A stretch of DNA of 64,000 nucleotides, from positions 248,001 to 312,000 of the forward strand of contig JAALGY010000054.1 in the NCBI GenBank assembly GCA_032358165.1, written 5' to 3'. Shown in pieces: positions 1-11,024 of the stretch. Numbering within the stretch: position 1 is the first letter of the stretch; each line of letters opens with the position of its first letter. Source of the DNA: Diplosphaera chodatii. Lineage: Eukaryota > Chlorophyta > Trebouxiophyceae > Prasiolales > Stichococcaceae. Under the pieces are notes generated by a model, which searched no databases, was not told where the DNA came from, and worked only from the letters and a program-made list of their open reading frames with translations. Position numbers and translations under genes: made by a program.

Positions 1-3000
1 ATGCAGTGCACTGACTTCCACTTCCCTTCTACGGCTTCAAGTTGTCACCCATACTTCTTCTGCTGCCGAGCTTGATGGCTTCCTCTTGCCGGCGGCCGTC
101 ACCAGCGCTGCAGCAGGCTGGGGGCGGCAGCAGCCGCCCAGCGCGCCAGGCCGGCCGCCTTCCAGCCCGCCAGCAGCCACAGCGCCGCCAGCACCGCATG
201 CCCAATGGCGGCCTCCCAGGGCTCGGCCGCCGGGAAGCCGCATGTCACATGGTACTTGTATGCCTGGATGCGCACGCGCCTGCGGCAACAAAGTCAGCAT
301 GATGTTTCAGCAAGCCGGGACCATGGGTGTCCGCTGGTGTTGAACCTACGTACTGAATACTTTGCACTGTATAAATCCAATACAAGACCATGGGGATTGC
401 CTGTTCGTTTGCGAAGAGGTGAGCCGTGTTGATGCAGGTGCCTTCAGAAGTGCACCTGGTGATGCGGCGGAGCAGCGAGGGGTGCGGGTCCCACAGGCAT
501 GCGACTGGGTGGCTGTCCCCCATCTGCGCACACCGAGTGCAACAAACGTTATGTTCCCACCACCAGCAGAGCACACCACACATCCATTATGGCATTGGAG
601 CATGTATGCACTGCCACAAGTTCATCTGACATATATAACTGGCATACTTTGCATCGGTCAGCAGAGGAGCAGACCGGGGCACCAGACCGGAGGGAGGCTG
701 GCAGGCACTGCACTATGGCAGGAGGAATACAACATGCAGGCAAGTGCCGTTACGGTGGCAAGGGTCTGTGGCGGTCACCTGGAAAGACGGCATGCGCCCA
801 TGCAGCGAGCGAGCCGAGTCGTGGCGCAGGTGGCAGGCGGAGTACGTCTGCATGGCACCAGCATACATACGCTGCTTGGGCTGCCATTCTGCTGCAGGCT
901 GTCAAGAGAGACCCCCAGAATGCAATGACGCATAGCCAAGCAGCTGTTCGTGACGATGTACAACTGCATGACGCATCATGATAGCAGCATGCTGAGGCAG
1001 TCCAGCATACCGCGGAAAAGCTGGCACTGACGCTGGAACTCGGCCAGGGTTGAACGTCCAGCTGGGGCTGCTGTGTCGGCGGCATCGTTGGCGGCTCTTG
1101 AGCTGCTGTGTGCAGAGGCACACGCACTGACAGGGCCCGCCCGGCGGGTGCGTCACCGGCTACAGACGCGGCCACTTTTTTCAAGCCATGAAGTGCGCAT
1201 CAATCCATCCCTTGGGCATCATGCATTGTGCATGCCGGCTGCTGATGAGCTGCCTGATGTTGCATCAATGCGATCTGCTGGGTCATGTCAGGGCAGCTGT
1301 GCAAGGACTCGTGTTCCTCAACCAGATGTATGGCAGCAGCATGTGCCTAGGTGCTAAGTACCTGCTGCGCTTGGGTTGTGCATCGGGAGGGCTGCGCTGG
1401 TGACGTCACTAGTGCCGCAACCGTCTACCTTTGGACCGCCGCTGCCCTCGCCACTGCCCTCAGCGTCACGTTCGCATCCGATTGTTCGACTGACATGGTA
1501 TCGCAGGTGATGCGCTCGCGGGGTGTCCGCCAGACTGTCGGACTGCCACGCCGCCGCTGTTCTGCCAGCCGCTAGGGCGGCAGCTATGCCGCAATAAGGG
1601 CTGCAGGCGGCTGAGGCGGCGGCTTCAATACCGGCAGTGACCTCAGTGTCTGAGCTGTCGTAGATGCATGCTGCTGCCAATGCCGGCGGCAGGCTCCTGC
1701 TGCGACGGCCGCGGCGGCGGTGGCGGCCCCTGGTCATGATGGAAGCCGCGCACTTGCCTCGTTTGACCTGTCAAATCATCGAAGTATACTCAACCATGTG
1801 CCATAACAGGCTCATTGATGTTGCCAGCTGCAGAGCTGCACATCCAAGGTCGTGGACATGACACTGCGGCACGCATGTGTCGCAACCCACTGGTACACCA
1901 TGTCGCCGCCATACTGTGCAGTTAGATCAGGGTATCATCACGAAATCAGCAACGTTCACCTTGCCCTGAAAGCGCACAGCACGGACGTTTGCCTCCAGAC
2001 GATGGTCCTGGCCGGGAGAGGACCTCCACGTGCGTGACGGCCGTAGGTCCTCGACGCGTCGAAGCCCACGGCTTTTGGATGCTATGCTGGGTTTGGAGCG
2101 GGCCAATGCTTGCAATTAAACAGTGGATGCGTTGCAGGGTGATTGTTGGCCCCGTCATCTCGGCATTGTGGGACATGTGTGGGACTTGTCACGTGCAGTG
2201 CCAGCCTTGGACTCTCCAACAATACACATCTGACCAGGTGCCAGGCTGACCGGAGGGGTGTAGCGTTCTGGCAAGATTACCTGACTGACCCTGCTGTGTT
2301 TCTGAGACACTGGTGTAAGCGTCGCTGATGTGCTGCGCCGTCCCGCCGCGCTTGCACTTATTTGCCAGAAACTTCAGGCACACTGCGGAAGACACCATGC
2401 GGCAGCAGAAGGGCATCGCAGCTACATCTCTTCAGCTTGGTTGCACACATTATCAACGCGATCCACCTCTGCGTGCCAGCTTGCCATGTTCATACCAGCG
2501 TCGGCGGAAGCACCGCAGCCGTCAGGAATGAGGAAGCAGCAGGCATCACAGCTAGCCTGCCGGCCATTGGGTGCAGTTTCATACATGGCAGCATGATGCA
2601 TAAACCGGGTCATACTCACTGCTGGCGTCGCAGCAGCGGTAGCCTGGTGAAGCCGCTGGGAGGGGATCGCGATGGCGGCACTGGCTGGCGCCGGTCACCA
2701 ATCAAGCAAGCCAGCTTTGGCAAGCTTCGGCAGGCCAGCTTTGGCAGCTTTGGCAAGCCAGCTTTGGCAGCTTCGGGAAGCCAGCTTCGGCTGGCAGCCA
2801 GCCTGCTGCAGTGACCGCGGGCTGAGAGCATGGCTGCTGGCTGCTGGCTTGTAACAACCAGTGCAGTCCTCTGATCAGGCTGTCAACAAGATGGCCATAG
2901 GACGATCAGCAGATTGGGCTGCTGTTGGCTGAGATGAGTTATGTCCTTGCTTGTGTGTGGGCTGCACAGCACCAGTACGTCACCATAAGCCGGAAGGTTG

Positions 3001-3311
3001 CAGCAAGGGCAAGCACAGTGCTCTTGTGAAGGTGATGGAATGGCTTCGATTAACAGGTTGTCCAGCGGCAGGGCTTCGGTGTCCCCGGCATCACTCAGTG
3101 GATGCAGAGAATGCAGCACGCAGTACCAGCAAGTCGTCCGGCTCAAGGTGACATGTTGCAGCACGTGCTCGTTTCGCGGCTTGCCTACCTTGTTCTCGAC
3201 TAACCTGAGGCCAGTGCCTGCGCGTCTGCATGCGATACCAATCTTTCCCTCCTGCAAGCACCAAGCTTGTAATCCCATGTGATCTGGAAGGTATTCAAGT
3301 GTCCGTTCACA
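1..3311. other. No recognisable gene; upstream flank of COG7
   Basis: Open frames of up to about 190 codons occur on both strands, but none shows a known domain, a signal peptide or a set of exons with matching phase, and the longest ones overlap each other in several frames. Codon use lacks the strong G/C third-position bias of the real exons further right. The last few hundred bases probably hold the promoter and 5' UTR of COG7. A gene of unknown family or a non-coding RNA cannot be excluded. Confidence 0.4.
2697..2805. repeat. Imperfect tandem repeat, 15-25 bp units
   Basis: Four to five imperfect copies of a unit built on CCAGCTTTGGCAGCTTCGG lie in a row, with small length differences between copies. 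Read on the plus strand it gives repeated QASFGK/ALAASG-type residues, but no gene structure surrounds it, so it is more likely a non-coding minisatellite. Confidence 0.7.
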
Positions 3312-6300
3312 ATGACAGACCTGGCGGAGTTCGCAGCTGAGGGCTTCGATCCCAAGCAATGGATCGACACAGCCTGCACCACCGTTCCGGAGGGAGACAC
3401 CCTGGAAAGGTGCAAATGCAGATGCGCACCATACGGCACCCACTGCAGCGGTCACACATCCCGGCGCAAACTGGATTGCATCTTGAGATGTCGTGCGCTT
3501 GGCTACGAGACTGCCGCGATAAGTTCACGCACACTGCCGCGGGTGTCGTGGTCGACTGCACTGCAATGTGATGCGCATGCTAATGACGCCACCTCGATAA
3601 CACTGCTTTGCCAGGCACCTCGCGGGACTGGAGATGCGGCTGGCGCTGGCGGCAGAGGACGTGGAGGCGGGCCTAGCAGACGCCAGCGACCGCGCGCTGC
3701 GGCGCATCCCTGCGGCCTCTGCAGAAGTCAATGTCCTGCAGGTGTGCGGCTATCAGGATTGGTACCCATATGCAGAGGTCTGCGGCAGGCGTTTCAGAGA
3801 GCCACATTCTTAGGGGCATTCCTTGAATACGGTGCCTGGTTGGCGGTGGTCGATCTGCGCGCTGCTCGCTGCTTGAATGTGAACATCACCTGAATCAGAG
3901 GAGAACGGCGAGGGATGTCCGGGAAGGCCGGCAACTCACAGGTTAGGCGCCGCAGGCTGCATGCTGTCACGGTACTCGAGATGCTGCTCGGCGTTCGCAG
4001 GACGACGTGGCGGGGCTGCGGCGGGACATGGGGCGGCTGGTGGAGGACCTGGCGGCGCAGAAGGCGGAGGCGGCTGCTTCCACCGCCACGCTGGCGGCGC
4101 TCGACCGGGTGCGGACCCGCGTGGAGGCCGCCTGCAGCACGCTCAAGGTGCGGGGCAGCTGCAGCTGTGGCACTATGATATCAACAAGTGTAGTATGCGA
4201 CAGCAAGTGCAAGGGTCCCTCTGTCGGACGGTTCCGTCCCCAAGGGTGCTGTGGTGTACCCTGTGCGCTGCACCAGCTTGCAAGGAGCAACCAGGCTGTT
4301 GGAGCTGTTCAAGTGCTGTTTACGGTGCAACCTTTTGCCTGGGGTTATGGTTGCAGGAAGCGACGGAGCTGTCGGAGCTGTTCAGGCGCGTGGAGACGGT
4401 GTTTGCCGGCGGGGACGTCGCCGCGATCGCGGCGCTGCTGGCGCGCATGCGCGGCAGCCTGGCCCTCGTGGGCCACGTCCCCGAGTTTGCCGGCGGACTG
4501 GACCGCCTAGAGGTACGCAGCCGCTGTGATGAGCGTCCCACCGCTCCACCCCGCCAATGTCACACCTGAGCGAACACCCACACCAAGTGCTGCGCTGCTG
4601 CACACCCAATCGTGTGCGTCACATGCCAGAATACTGTCCACCACGATCATACCCTCGCCTGCTATGTGCTGGCGGAAGGTTGGCAGCACTACAGCGCAGT
4701 GTGGGTCAACACAAGCTGAAGCTCCTGAAGCTGTGCCGGCTTCTCCTGTTACAGGCGCTGGAGGACCGGTTCCAGGGGCTGGTGGAGGGCAGCCTGGCGG
4801 CGGCGTTTGCCGGCCGGCGGGGCGACGCCGTCGCGCAGCTGGCGGGCATGATGGAGGCGGTGGGGCGCGGCCCCGCGGTGCAGAAGCTGTACATTTCCGC
4901 CCGCTCGGCGCCGCTGCAGGTTTTTGGTTTCTGGATTCATTTGCACAGGATCTGGAGTCCTCTCACTGCCAGCTCAACAGCTGTCTCTAGCTGGTCCATA
5001 CCGAGCACTCCCCACCAACAGCCCTCTCATTGGACAAGCGCACCAGCCGGTGGGCATACTGCGGTTGCACCACGCTGCAGCCGTGGACGGCTGGTTCCCG
5101 CATGGAACACGCTTGCATACCCTGACTGCGATCACGCTCACATGTGCCACCACAGAGCAAGTGGGACGCGTTTGATCCGGCGACGCCGGGCGGCTTCGCG
5201 GGCTGGCTGCCGGGCTTCTACGATGAGGTGGAGGCCGCGGCGGATGCAGAGGCCCGCTGGCTGCAGGGCGTGCTGCCGGCGCAGGTACAGCAACCTGCAT
5301 GTTCGTATCAGCACAAGGGTTGCATCAGTTGGCTGGGCTGCGCTGCGCTGCGCTGCGCTGCGCTGCGCTGCAAGGGTCTGCGCATTGTCGTGAGACCCAG
5401 TGCCGAGCAGGGCTCTGGGACGGCTGACATGCTCGGTGTGCCCTCAACAGGCATGTGTCGCTGTGCAGGCTGCAGAGTTTGCTACAGGGCTGCTCGCATC
5501 GCTCTTCACCCGCATCGACAAACCCTTCCGCATGCGCCTCGGCGCAGCCCTGTCTCAGGGTGAGGACGCAGCTCATCACAGGAAGCCAGATGTCGAAATG
5601 CTGCCAGCCCGAAAGGCCAGCGGCATGGCAGCACAACGACCAGCCATCCCTGTATTCAGAACTTCTCCGTCTGCTGGCTATCAGCAAGCCTCACGTCCTG
5701 TCTGACTTGCAGTTCCTCTGCTCAGCAGGCAGCGGCAAGCCGGGGGCCGCGCTCGCGACCCTGGCGCAGCTGCACGGCCTGGCGGTCGGCACGGCGCGGC
5801 GGGCGGCGGCGGCCGTGCCCGGCGCCAGCCGGCAGCAGCTGCGCGCCTTTGCGGCCGCGCTGTACTCGCCCTTCGAGGCCCAGCTCACCAGGTGTGCCCC
5901 GATCACAGCACCAGGCATCGGCACAACAGCAAGTCTTCCATATAGAGGTCAACATCTACACCTGAGCAGGAGTGTGGCATATTGAAAAGTCCTGCAGCTC
6001 AGAACTACCTGCTGTTTGCTGGCGCAAGTCGCCAAATCTATTCTGATATACTGCCCCACTGCAGGTATGGCGAGATGGAGGGGCGCCAGCTGGCGGCGGA
6101 GCTGGCGGCGGTTCCGCTGCCGGACTTCGCTGCGGGGCCGCCGGAGACGGAGGCGGCGGTGGCGGGCCTCGGCGCCGCGACGCCGCCGGCGGTCGCGGCG
6201 GTACTTGCGGCGGCGGAGCGCGCGCAGCAGCTCACAGGTAACGGGCAGAGCTGTGCACACACCAAGGTTCCTCCTCCCCACCCAGGAGCTTGGGCATGCC

Positions 6301-9300
6301 CATATGGTTCAGATCCTAGACATACGGCTGAAATGCCTGCACTTGTGTGTCAGGGGGTGATTCGGGTACACGAGGAACAGGAAGGCGTGAACTGAAGCAG
6401 TTTGCGGGCTTTACAGCCAGTGCCGGCTGCTGAAGCCGAATTCCTGTCAGCATGTGAGTGAAGGCAAAGACGGTCGACGATGTCATGTCTGCAGGCGGCA
6501 CAGGGCTGCAGCCGATGCTGGCGTCCGCAGACTCCGCCCTGACAGACCACATAGCGAGGCAGGCGGCCTGCCTGGCGTCGCTGCGGTCGCAGGTGCTGCA
6601 CGCAGCAGCCGCCGAGCCCCCCGGCAGGGTGAGCTGTCATCAGCTGGGTTGGTGCGCATGACCGTGACCAAGCATATGACCAGGGTGTGATGCCGAAAGG
6701 GGCAGGCTGCCTGTTTCATATGAAAGCGCATGTACCCGGTGTCAGCATCGCATCGCCCGCCGTGTTGCCAGTGCATGGATGTTGCAGGGTAGCGGGCATC
6801 ACCAACAAGCAGTCTCTGCAGGCGGCTGACCACGAGGGCTGTGTGGCTGACTGCAGGCGTCTGGCGGGGGCGCGGCGGCGGGCGAGGGCGCGACCCCGCA
6901 GCTCAGCGAGGAGGGCGCCGCCGTGCTGCCGCTGCTGTCCGTGGCAGGTGCCGAGCTTTTATGCGCATATAACCATGTTGGCCTGCTTCACGTTGCTCTG
7001 CCCGGCGATGCCATGTGGCGTGTAGTCCACAAGGCGCTGCTGAGTTGCACCCCGGCCGATGCTGGCCTGCCGGCCCATGTGGGTCTGGTGCCAGCCTGCA
7101 CACCTCCCCCACACGTGGCCCTGCGCACTGAGCCAGGCAGGCCGGCGTGCTGACCGCCAAGGTAAATGCGCGCCGACGCCGAAACATGTGCTGGGTGCGG
7201 TTTGCAGCGTCGGCGGCCCGGCAGGTGGGCGTGCTGGACGCCAAGCTGCGGGCGGCGGCGGCGGCGCTGCAGCCCGCACTGGACGCTGCAGACGCCCCGG
7301 CGCCCGACCCGCTGGACCCGGCCGCGCTGCGGCTCAACGCCAGCGAGGTGTGGCGCCGTCCGCACCCTTGATACACGCCCCTGATACAAGATGACTCGGG
7401 TGCCTGCAGTCAGAGACTGAGGGTCTCGGTACTCTGTACCCGAGTCTTTGCATGACAGCATGCAGAAGAGGGACATGCGCTGCTGTGCAGCTGTCTATTG
7501 TGCTGCACAGCGTTTTTCCGTAGCTGCCTCATCGCAGACTGGCACCACACTCGCACCCGTGGCCAGCTCTGGCATGCTGCAAAGCTGCGTCCTCAGCTGG
7601 CGCAGGGCGCGGTGCTGCGGCAGCTGCGGGCGTTCGTGGGGGCGGCGGCGGACGCGCGGTACGTGGCGCTGCCGCAGGCCACCGCGCGCGTCGCGGCGCT
7701 GCAGGCGGCGGCCAGCGCCCTGGTGTACGACGCGCTCATGCTGCGGGTGCGACTTCGGCATCTGAAAACGCCCAGAGGCACCAGACACGCTCTCCGGGGG
7801 CCTGTCCTGTTGACAGCAAGGACAGACGTGTGCTGCAGTCGGGAGTGTCCGATGCGCTGCCTGATCAGCGCTGTCACACAGGCGGCAGCGAACGCCTCTT
7901 GCGGCCCGTAGTGCTGGCCGCTCACGTGTATGAATCCGCCCCTGAGACTGGCCTCGTTTGTGCGGATAGGTGAAGGAGCAGCTGGCGGGCCTGGCGCGGC
8001 AGCCCGCCTGGGCCGCGCCCGCCCCCGCCAACGAGTTCGGGCTGCCCTCCTTCTCGGCGTACCCAGGTGATGGTGTTAACCCACCGGCAGGCATCCGGCT
8101 CCAGCAGACGCTGGGCTGCATGCTGCTGAGCGCGCACATCCCGGCTGCCAGCTGCCTTGAGCTGTGGTCTCCACTGCAATGCCCCCAGAAGCACGACCGG
8201 TGACCGGCGGGTGTGTCTGCCGGAGATCATGTTGCTTGTGCTTGGCTCGCGTCCACGGGTTGCGAGCCTGACCGGGGCCGGCGCTTTCGCTGCAGGGCCG
8301 GCGGTGGCGGGCGCGGGGGAGTACCTCATGATGCTGCCGCAGCTGCTGGAGGGGGCGCTGGAGGCGGCGGAGGTGGAGCCGGGGGACGGCGGCCCGGACG
8401 GCGACTGGCTGGACAAGGTGCGCGCACAGTGGGGTGAACCGCTGGAAGCGTGAGAGTTAAGGCACCCCCGGAAGGGGGGAGCCGACCGGTGGCGGCCTCG
8501 ACGGCGACTGGCTGGACAACTGGTGACCCCTGGACCTTGGCGGGGGCGATGGAACTGTGTATTAGCTCACCGCCTTCCTGTCTGGCCGAGCACACTTTGG
8601 GAATGTGCATGCTAAAGTGGGTCGTGTGCCGGACATGCCATTGCTGGTGTTTGTGTGGGCCATCGGTGGGAAACCAGGATATGGTGCGCATGAGCGGGCA
8701 GGTCCTCTGCCAGCTATTTCGGGTAGCTCCAAATGCGAGTGGTTTGCGGCTGCAGCGGGAGCGCTTGCAGCTACTAAGCAGTGACGTTCACCTCATGGTC
8801 ACTTGCCGTTCTCCGAAGTGAGATCGTGCACCTGCGCAGGTGGCGCTGGGCGCGGCCGAGGAGTACCTGCGCCAGCTGGAGGCGATCCCGCGGCTGTCGG
8901 CGGCGGGCGGCGGCCAGGCGGCCGCCGACGCGGAGTACTTCTGCAACGTGCTGTCGGCGCTGGGGGTGGCGCTGCCGCCGCCCCTGGGCACCTGGCAGGT
9001 GGGTTTGTCGCATGGCTGCAAATTGCTTGAACTCAGGCAGGTGGCGCAGGTCGGTTGGGTGGCCCGTCTGCTGTGCATGCCCTGCGATGGGCCGCTGTAG
9101 AGGCTTGGAATGTTGTGGACTGGGCGCTCTGCGTTGTGCCCTCCAGGCCGGCACATGTGTCGATGTGATGTGGTTTCCACGCATGCAGCTTGCCGTGGGC
9201 CTGCCGCCGGCAGAGTTCGCGGCCGCCGACGCCTCGCAGCTGCACGCGCCGACGCTGGCGAGCATCGCGGCCAAGCGCGGGCTGCCGCCGCCCGGCGCTG

Positions 9301-9323
9301 CTGGGCCGGTCGCAAGCCAATGA
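3312..9323 (+). CDS. COG7: Conserved oligomeric Golgi complex subunit 7
   Basis: COG7 is part of lobe B of the COG tether, which holds retrograde vesicles at Golgi cisternae and so keeps glycosyltransferases in place. I joined 17 exons with matching phases: 3312-3409, 3615-3741, 4001-4147, 4357-4512, 4755-4919, 5156-5284, 5469-5559, 5729-5891, 6065-6237, 6495-6628, 6857-6947, 7208-7347, 7597-7746, 7970-8066, 8296-8417, 8840-8998, 9189-9323. They give 758 residues, about the usual length. The first residues, MTDLAEFAAEGFDPKQWID, are the family's N-terminal signature, followed by the helix containing LEMRLALAAEDVEAGL and a coiled-coil-like stretch (residues about 75-130). The start is the first ATG before that signature. 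The assignment rests on family resemblance; exon 7 has an alternative acceptor. Confidence 0.92.
5337..5371. repeat. (GCTGC)n microsatellite in a COG7 intron
   Basis: About seven head-to-tail copies of the pentamer GCTGC lie in the intron between COG7 exons 6 and 7. It is likely length-polymorphic. Confidence 0.9.
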
Positions 9324-9840
9324 GCGTTGCGCTCTGCCTCAGACCAGCACCCCCGCCAGTGGCCACGTGCGCCGCCAGCTTGCCGGGTGAGGAGCGCGGG
9401 CTGCGGGACCCTGGGTTTGCGGTGCTGGACCACTGCCACCTGGCGTCGGCTGCAGCAGTCAGCCGGAGTCAACTGTGCGGGCGCATGCTCGTCAACAGCG
9501 CAGCTGTTGGCAGGGTAGTGTATGTTGGCTGCGGCCGAGGCAGGCCGCCAATGCTGGCGCGACGACACACGCATGTCTGAGGCAGCACGTTGGAGGGCAA
9601 CTTTGAAGAGGAGCCCGTGTCACAACATGGCTCTTGCGTCACCTGCACAACATGCAAGGCATGTACTAGCGCAAAATGTGGCAAACACACATGGGACCAA
9701 CAGCCCGTGCCAGTTCCCCCCCTGCGGCTTCAGGGCAGCTGCCCACAGCGCAGCATCCTGTTTTTGCTCACAGATGCACGCCTCACAGCTGCAAACGTAT
9801 CACAGACAGCGATCACTTTTCATCCGCCAAAGCTTCCAAC

Positions 9841-10325
9841 AGTCAGCAGCTCAGTCGCGTGGGAGGAAGTGCTACAAGAAGTGCCACAACAGCGAGGCAT
9901 CATGCCGATTCAGCAGGAGATCGGGCAAGCGCAGGGCATCCTGGCCAAAATCCAGCGGGCCCTGGCCTTCAAGAGGTGCTCGTGTTGGATTATCGGCCTG
10001 GCTGCGGCGCAGCTGCCACTCAAGCCGCTCGAACGCACTGATGTTCTCAGACCTGTGTGGGCCCACTGAGTGCATCTTGCTCCTGATTCTGATCCTGGCT
10101 GACTTTCTGGCTGGCTCTACCTGCAGTAATCCTGTGGGATACGAGCAGAACAAGGCCCGCCAGGGGGTGAGCATTTTGCGGGTGTTGCTGCGGCATCACA
10201 CATGATCTCGCTGTGCACTATGAACAGCGAATTGCGCATCTCAGCAAGACTTTGGACAGAAAGTAATGCTGATTGTGCATGTGCTGCAGGTCCGGCGCAA
10301 GGTCATCGGCTGTCTGCACATTTAA
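9841..10325 (+). CDS. Small unidentified gene, 3' exons only resolved
   Basis: Three plus-strand segments join in phase: about 9841-9975 (contains WEEVLQEVPQQRGIMPIQQE and QAQGILAKIQRALAFK), 10127-10166 (NPVGYEQNKARQG) and 10290-10325 (VRRKVIGCLHI, then TAA). The donors (AAGAG|GTGCTC, AGGGG|GTGAGC) and CTGCAG acceptors are good, and all three phases agree. The protein tail would be helical, basic and rich in Gln and Lys. I do not recognise the family, and the start codon and 5' exons are not resolved; an ATG at 9774 lies in a different frame. It sits between COG7 and the CCR4-type gene on the same strand. It could also be chance agreement of short frames. Confidence 0.35.
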
Positions 10326-11024
10326 GCAAGGCGGCCAGATGGGTTTGCCACAGCTGCAGCGGCCGCAAGGCGCAGGCTGCCGCGGGCTCCTGACGAAGGG
10401 TCAATTGTGTTTATCAGCATACCAACGTTCGTTGCGGCATGAAGTATCCATGTACATTGGCAGCAGGGCCGACCGAGGCTGAACACGAGGGCTGGTCTTG
10501 CCAGGTTTGTATGACCCATGATTCTTGAGCGATGAAGATGGCTTAGGGGGTTCCTTCTTGTTGTTGCTGACTCTAGGTTGGGCTACAGTGCCACCTGACT
10601 GTTGACGAATGAACCTTCTGTGATCGATTTGGTACATGTGAGCAATGGGCCGCTTTGCCATTCTGCCCAAATTGGCATGCGCATCCACTTCTTGTTCATC
10701 TAAAGCAGGTCCCGCTTGATATCATCCTGAGCAGACGCCACACTGTTGCTGACAAGTCATGTTCTTACAAACGCGAACGCACCCCTGTGATGCTGTGCTG
10801 GAAACCTGAGATGACTATGTGAGCAACTGTGTGAGGGATGATGCAATGCTAGTCGTCACTTCGTCAGATCCGTCCTCAGACATCATTTGCGTCCGGCGCG
10901 CTGCCCCACTTGACACATTGTTGCCGGCAGTATTGCCGTTGATCGAACTAGGTTTTCACCCAGCTGGAGAGTGGGGTCAGGTCCTGCTTTCAGCGGCTGG
11001 CCTCGCCGCGAGTGCGCACCAGGA
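10326..11024. other. Intergenic, nothing recognised
   Basis: This stretch is less GC-rich than the flanking exons. It has no phased exon chain or known motif, and it presumably contains the promoter of the CCR4-type gene. Confidence 0.5.

Noticed and set aside
362..928. Plus-strand frame of 188 residues at the left edge
   Set aside because: It has no recognisable domain, mixed codon bias and overlapping frames on both strands; no exon chain leads in or out.
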